Source: Aquatica leii (lineage: Eukaryota; Arthropoda; Insecta; Coleoptera; Lampyridae). Taken from it: DNA of 64,000 nt. Below the pieces are notes generated by a model. The model was given only the letters and a program-made list of their open reading frames with translations. It was not told the DNA's origin and made no database searches. The position numbers and the translations under genes are program-made. Positions 58,381 to 64,000 of this stretch are shown here, piece after piece. Every line of letters begins with the position of its first letter. The stretch's first letter is position 1. The DNA is taken from the NCBI GenBank assembly GCA_035610365.1, contig CM069435.1, positions 8,582,001 to 8,646,000 on the forward strand, read 5' to 3'.

Positions 58381-60512
58381 AAAAAACTTACAAAAAGACA
58401 CTTTAAATAATGTTGTTATGTAGTCAGTATGCGTAATTAAGATCGACTGAATAATGTGCTTCACATACACTTGTAAAATATTAGACAAAACGAATACTGA
58501 AACTGTAATCAGATTTGTACTTTTTGGCTGGAAAAAAATAAAGACGAAAGATTTATTTAAATGCAGCTCCTTTTTTAATGATTTTATTTTTGTTGTGTTC
58601 TATACCGTAATTTAATTTTGTGAATACCAAACTCAATGTTGCTTTTCTTGTTGTATTTTCTATCTTAGGTTTACAATTTTATTGGATTATATATCAAAAA
58701 TAATACAAAGATTAATGACAATAATTTTTTTAAAATTTAACATGATTATTACAAGAAATGTTTTAAAAATTTAAAAAAAATGGAGAAAATGATTACTCCA
58801 TCGATAAAAACTATAAAACCGCAATTGTTTTTTTAATTTACTTGTTTATTCCAAAACTTGCTGTATTCTATAATAAAATTCAAATAACAAACTGACCGTT
58901 TCTAAGGGTAAATTTAGTTATACGGCAAATGGACGAAAATTAGAAAATTATTGCTAGAGGGCACATAAAAGGTCGTTAGGGCATCGGATAGTTGTATTTA
59001 TGAAAACGTAAACTGCGAAACTGTTATTGAATCAACGTTTTAATTAAAAGTTTTAAATAATGGTTTTCAATAATAAGGTACGAAACAAGAAAAAAATTAA
59101 AGTAAATACGCGTGTTAATTAGTTTACATTTATATCCCTCATACATAATTATAGCATTGTATTATCCATATTAGGGTCGGCTCGTTGTTTAATTAAGTAG
59201 ACATTTTACACCTTCATAACAAAACGGTTTCCTTTTGTGTTCTAAAATTAACTTCTGTATTTATTATAGAAAATTGTTTTGCATTGCAATTAAAGTATTA
59301 TTACGCTTCTTTAATTGAGCCAGGTGTTGAGTTACGTCGGTAGATTTGGCTTTTTCGCTAAGTAAAAGTTACATGTGGAAATGAGAGTTTTGGACTATAA
59401 ATGAAAGTTCATTATGTGGGATTGTCAGAAAACCACATACGATTTAATTCTAGAAGTTTCTGAGTAACTCGACGTAAACTTTTCTCAACAAGATGGATTT
59501 CATGTATCGTGGCCAACAGCAGAATGCCCCCTTTAAAAATAAATGTGGTTTTTAAAGTTGGAAATTTTAAACTAAAGTTGTGTAGTATTATTTTTAATAT
59601 TTGTTTTTTTTTATTATTTAAACGTGCTTAATAAACGCATAACATCGTAGGAAAATAGCACGTGCAGCAAATACATATTTTTATGTAAGTTAACAAAACG
59701 ATATAGCAAGTAAAACAAATTTTGATGTTTTGTAGAATCATAATTTACTATTTTGTAAATTAACAAGTAATTTTAAGTACATTAAATTATTCTAAAACTT
59801 ATTGTTTATAATCATACTAAAAAATAAAATTTTTAAATTTTATTTTTGTGTACTAAACAAAAATTTGCGATGTTAACAATTCAACCTTAAATCGTTGTTG
59901 TAAAAAAGTTACACTTCAACAACTTAAAAATATATACAGGGCGGTCCCACTTAACACGCCTTCGTTCATAGTTCCTGAAGGATTTATTTTAAAGAAAAAT
60001 GTTTTCTACAAGAATTTTATCAAAGTCTATAACACTTCTTCAGAAATTACTTTGGTATATACAGTGTGGGTAAACAATTTTGTTTTTAAATAGAACACTA
60101 TATCTTATATCAGATTTGTGTTTCTTACCATATACCTACGTGTGCGGTTTTAAGAACAACTTTCAGTATAAAATAACTCATTTTTATTGTGCGTTACACT
60201 TTTTAAACAACGTCTTTTGTTTAATTTTACACAACCAGTTTGATCAAATATTTCCTTCTGTCGTTGAAAAATTTAAACATTTGGCCTTCTTCCTGTATTG
60301 TGAAATTTTTGAAAATAAATGCGAAACGCAAGCAAACAATTTTGCATTCTGCTAAGGTGTATGATAGAAATATACAAATAACACAATATACATGTACTTA
60401 AATTCAGAAGACAGCAAACGTTCTTGTTTTATTTCCATGGCAATGTAAGATGAAATAAATATGAGTACTGTGCAAATTTCGCCAAAAGTTTATAAGTTTT
60501 TTGTTGTGTTAA
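58381..60512. other. No recognised gene; mariner-like end motifs
   Basis: AT-rich. TACAGGGCGGTCCC at 59936 and TACAGTGTGGGTAAAC at 60059 resemble outer ends of mariner-type elements or MITEs, but no partners or transposase were found. Confidence 0.45.
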
Positions 60513-60789
60513 CCCATTCTATACTATTGTTCTCATTTGAGGACGCCTACTTCAAAAATTTTTATGTTGAAAACCTTTATTTAAATTAAGATTCTGAATA
60601 GATTACAGTGTTCTGTAATATTGAAACAACGTAAATTTAAATTCGCACTAATATATGTCCTCAGTGTAGCCAACGTTACAGTATCAAACCTAACCTACTT
60701 TTGAGCTTATGGCACTTGTTTTCTTGATTGTGAATATAGTCATTGTATTACATTATTTTTAAGAATAAATCAACATAATTAGTTCTCAG

Positions 60790-60944
60790 GTAAGTACTCA
60801 ATTCATATTTATTTTTGGTATAAATTTTTTCAATTACAAGAAAAAATTATTCAATCTCAAATCTTGCTGTCCTTGTTTGGGCACAATGGTTGAACATAAG
60901 ATCATTTATGTACATGCAGATGTACTTGTGTTTTTGCTTTGCAG
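60790..60944 (+). other. Probable 5' intron of the piggyBac gene
   Basis: Donor CAG|GTAAGTACTC and acceptor TTTTTGCTTTGCAG|ATATGG are both close to consensus. The acceptor is two bases before the start codon at 60947. 155 nt long. Confidence 0.6.
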
Positions 60945-60946
60945 AT

Positions 60947-62310
60947 ATGGAATATCCAACTATAAACACAAAATCATTTTATGGTAGGTGATTCCTGCAT
61001 TTAGAAGAAGCAGTTGAAAATTTAGAGAACAACGATCGCTCTGCAGACATTGTTATTATACCCCCAGAAGTAGATGTTCTCACTGATGAAGAAAATTATT
61101 CAGATGAAGAGTTTCCAATATATTCGATTCCAAATGATGTTCCTGGACAAATCGAACTGCATTTTTTATCTAGCGATGAAGATGATAAATACATTCTACC
61201 ATCACAAAAATTTCATCGACAGCCTCAAAAATCTACTCGACAGAGACAAAAACGCAAGGTCGCTTCGGTTCCAGATTGGTCAAATGATAACATAAGTATT
61301 CAAATGGAAGATACTAACCATACCTTTCTAAATTTATGTAACCTAAAGGAAGTTCTGGCTGAATGTTCTCCACTTCAGATTTTCGAAAAAAATGTTGATA
61401 TGGAAATATTGGAACTAATAAAAGATGAATCACTAGTATACGCTAAACAAAAAAATGATCACCATTTTGATGTGACAACTGAAGACTTAAAAATTTTTAT
61501 TGGTATACTTATTTTTACTGGGTACCATAAACTTCCAAGAGAACACCTTTACTGGAGCCTTGATGACGACACGAAAGTTCCCTTTGTGGCTGCAAGTATG
61601 TCAACAGATAAAAAAATATTTACATTTTGCAAATAACTTGACGTTAGATAAAAGAGATAAAATGGCAAAACTGAGACCGCTAATAAACTTATTGAACAAA
61701 AAATTTAGGCAATAGGGAATTTTCCATAAGAATCTTTCCATAGATGAAGCTATAGTGCGTTATTATGGACACCATAGTAAAAAAACAGTTCATTAGAGGC
61801 AAACCGGTACGTTCGGTTATAAGGACTGATAACAATGTTGTTACGATGCTTTCCAATCATCAAAACGTTGGTCTTCCGAGAACAAAGCGAAAGTACGTAT
61901 TCCACAGCCGAAACTATATGGAAACTATAATTTCTGCATAGGTGGCATGGATTTGCTTGACCAGGGCGTCAATAATTATAAAATATCTACATATGAGAAA
62001 GTGGTGGTGGTCTTTAGCAACACACATGATAAATCTTGCAGTAGTAAACGCTTGGCATTAATATAAGATTGTAAATCCCAAGTCAAACATGGACTTACTG
62101 GCATTCACCAGAGAGGTACCAAGATTTTATTTGAAGAATTTAAAAAATTTATCAGACCCTCTGGAAGCGTCACTCAAGATTTAAAGTCCAGTGATGGAGG
62201 TCATTATCCTGGAAAGCTTGAACAGCAGCTAAGATGCAAGGTATGCTATCAAAAAGCTCGCTGAAAGTGTACCAAATGCAATATTACTTTATGCATCAAG
62301 AGGCCTTGTT
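60947..62310 (+). pseudogene. piggyBac transposase
   Basis: MEYPTINTKSFYGR, then a TGA, then an acidic N-terminal part (PPEVDVLTDEENYSDEEFP, SSDEDDKYILPSQ), all in one frame to 61634. The domain DDE_Tnp_1_7 starts with TEDLKIFIGILIFTGYHKLP and REHLYWSLDDD. After a frameshift: NLSIDEAIVRYYGHHSKKTV (first catalytic D), then VRTDNNVVTMLSNH-like sequence. The part with the second D is deleted. Then PQPKLYGNYNFCIGGMDLLD (third D) and MRKWWWSLATHMINLAVVNA. The C-terminal cysteine-rich domain (RCKVCYQKA, KCTKCNITLC) is present. It normally cuts at TTAA without leaving a scar. Inactive. Confidence 0.9.
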
Positions 62311-62534
62311 TTGTGAGCCATCATGAGCAATAACAATTGTTTTATAAAAATGAATAAAAAAATAAATAGTCGTTTGTTTTTTATCCTACATATTATCCCA
62401 TTGTTTCCATATGAAGACGTCTCATTTATTTGACGTTGAGCACAAATACAAAAAAAAATCCTGAAACAGGAAAAGAAAACACAACTGTGCTTAAAGCGTG
62501 CTCTGCTGGCGGAAATAAAGTGCATTCATTGATT

Positions 62535-63595
62535 ATATTCAAAAGTAAAAACGTTTGAACAGAATGGATTCCGACTGACTGCTACAGTTAATAAATGGAC
62601 GGAAACTCAAGTTTTCTTGAATTATTTTGAGAAAGGTTTTATTAAGAGCCAAACCTTTACCCAAGAATCCCGTGTTACTAATAAGCCATGACCATACAAC
62701 CCACGCTAATTTACAGTTGGTACAGCTTGCAAAGGCCAATAACGTCACTATTCTTCTATTACCGCTTCATTCTTCACACCTTCTCCAGCCCTAACTGTTT
62801 TTAAGTAAATAAAGGACGCATGCAAGCAATATTTGTGCAACTAGATAAGAAACCATTACAGTAAGAAATTACTTAAAAAAAAATTGGCGCAAACTATTGG
62901 AGATATATGACTTCAACTTAATCCAGAAATAATAAAGAATAGTATCCAAAAGTGAGGAATTATGCCATTCAATCGTAATGTCATAAAAAATTATCAATTC
63001 GATCCATTAAGTTGGAATAAATGTGTAACGTAGCGAGCTGAGAACAAATCTTTAAACTAAACCAAAAAATTATAAGAAAATCAAACAGATGGCGGCGGCA
63101 ACTTCTGAGCCTTCTACTTCTAAGCCAAAAGTTTTAGAAACATCAACATCGTTTGCAAAGCTCTTTTTACAATTTCTCAAAGAAAATCAACAACCACCAA
63201 AAAAAATTAAGAAGATTGCCGTAGTTATAACTTCGGCAGAAACAGAAACAATTCTGCGCGAAGAAGGAACGTCAAAGCTTAAGAAACTAAAAGACAAACG
63301 ATGTACAAGAAGAAGACTTAGAAGAAATAAAAAATGTAACAAGGAAGTGATGCAGGTGATGATATTAATACCTTAGTGTCGCAGGAGATTTACGATGAAG
63401 TGGATGAAGAAAATTTTGCAAGTGGAACTATAAATTAAAAAGATTGAGTCGTAGTTAAATATTGCACCAGAAAAAATGATATAGCACTATGTAGGAGAGG
63501 TCGTAATAATAATCAAAAATTTTTCACCTACCTGCCCCATCAAAATGACGAAGGGGCGAAACGATTTTCTAAGTGAGCTTTGCTGAGTATAAGAT
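62535..63595 (+). pseudogene. Pogo-like transposase C-terminal half (third family)
   Basis: VNKWTETQVFLNYFEKGF, LLISHDHTTHANLQLVQLAK, ANNVTILLLPLHSSHLLQPL, TVFKSIKDACKQYL, LNPEIIKNSIQKCGIMPFNR and NVIKNYQFDPLSWNKC: the second half of a DDE_1 domain. The D of the usual LLIYDGHTTH is H, and the D after LLQPL is missing. From 63089 an open part (TSEPSTSKPKVLETSTSFAK, QQPPKKIKKIAV) is the lysine-rich C-terminal region, ending with VVVKYCTRKNDI about 63450-63485. Frameshifts are several. The N-terminal half is absent. Confidence 0.85.
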
Positions 63596-64000
63596 TCAGT
63601 AGAAGGACCTATTATATCATGTTTTTATACACTTTTAATCTTGTTCAATGTTCAATATTTGTAGTTGGTGATATTCTAACATTAAACTTTATTTTCAATT
63701 AAAAAGATTACGTACTCATTTACGTCCCCTTTTACAAAACCATTAAAGCGCTGTTTTTCAGTAGCTGTTGAGTATATTTCCATTTTTACATTACCTTACA
63801 GTTGCTACTTTTATTTTTTTTTATAAAAAATATAATTTTTTTAGACAAAATAGAACAAAAAAATAAAAACTAACAACCGTCTTCATCAAAATCACTTTTC
63901 GAACTACAACTATTAACACACATAAAATGCCATATCACGATAACACATGATAACACACTATTTGCATCGCACTGTATTTCTTCATTGTTATCATTGCATT
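63596..64000. other. No recognised gene
   Basis: AT-rich tail of the window; nothing identified. Confidence 0.5.

Larger units (their letters stand above)
60513..62310 (+). mobile_element. piggyBac element, right end not found
   Basis: TTAA at 60509-60512 followed by CCCATTC is a plausible left end, and TGAGGACG (60537) with GTCCTCAG (60656) may be subterminal repeats. The transposase follows. No matching right end was recognised before 64 kb. Confidence 0.6.

Overview
The window looks like insect (possibly beetle) genomic DNA. It is AT-rich, and I could not recognise a single intact host gene, rRNA gene, CRISPR array or functional tRNA gene. Nearly everything recognisable is a transposable element (TE) or a piece of one, and every coding region found is broken by stops, frameshifts, deletions or other insertions. 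The species assignment is an inference from the TE families present (DD41D mariner, piggyBac, pogo/jerky-like DDE_1, hAT, Penelope-like, R1-clade, Ty3/gypsy and a BEL-type primer site). It is not based on a marker gene.

Layout, left to right. 0.9-2.8 kb: a DD41D mariner with very long terminal inverted repeats. 3.6-18.7 kb: a Ty3/gypsy element (A). Its pol gene is split by an unidentified 1.3 kb segment and by a 1.1 kb solo LTR, and its 3' end by a 7.3 kb pogo-like element that itself carries a 1.36 kb solo LTR. 20.2-23.8 kb: a Penelope-like (PLE) complex, with an inverted 3' fragment, a full-sense copy, and a second PLE family fused to it. 23.8-24.7 kb: a pogo remnant. 25.0-26.9 kb: a decayed Mutator-type plus YqaJ-exonuclease gene. 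28.3-31.2 kb: a T-rich gypsy (C). 31.6-33.5 kb: a second mariner interrupted by a solo LTR. 35.1-36.8 kb: a 5'-truncated antisense PLE interrupted by a solo LTR. 37.1-41.3 kb: an R1-clade non-LTR element interrupted by an LTR. 41.8-43.5 kb: antisense hAT and non-LTR scraps flanking a gypsy-type LTR. 43.5-47.1 kb: nothing recognised. 47.15-54.0 kb: an LTR element (D) with two 1.3-1.4 kb LTRs, a BEL-like primer site and no recognisable pol; its right LTR holds a solo LTR and a 0.3 kb insertion. 54.06-58.4 kb: a second copy of the gypsy A family (B). 60.5-62.3 kb: piggyBac. 62.5-63.6 kb: another pogo.

The genes do not form a pathway. What links the region is nesting and orientation. Five solo LTRs have TGTWAC/TGTAA-type ends and exact 4-bp target duplications, and each sits inside another TE, so the order of insertion can be read directly. 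Of 18 elements whose sense strand I could assign, 14 lie on the + strand. A nested, one-sided TE graveyard is what a unistrand piRNA cluster or pericentromeric heterochromatin looks like. That is a hypothesis needing small-RNA data, not something the sequence proves.
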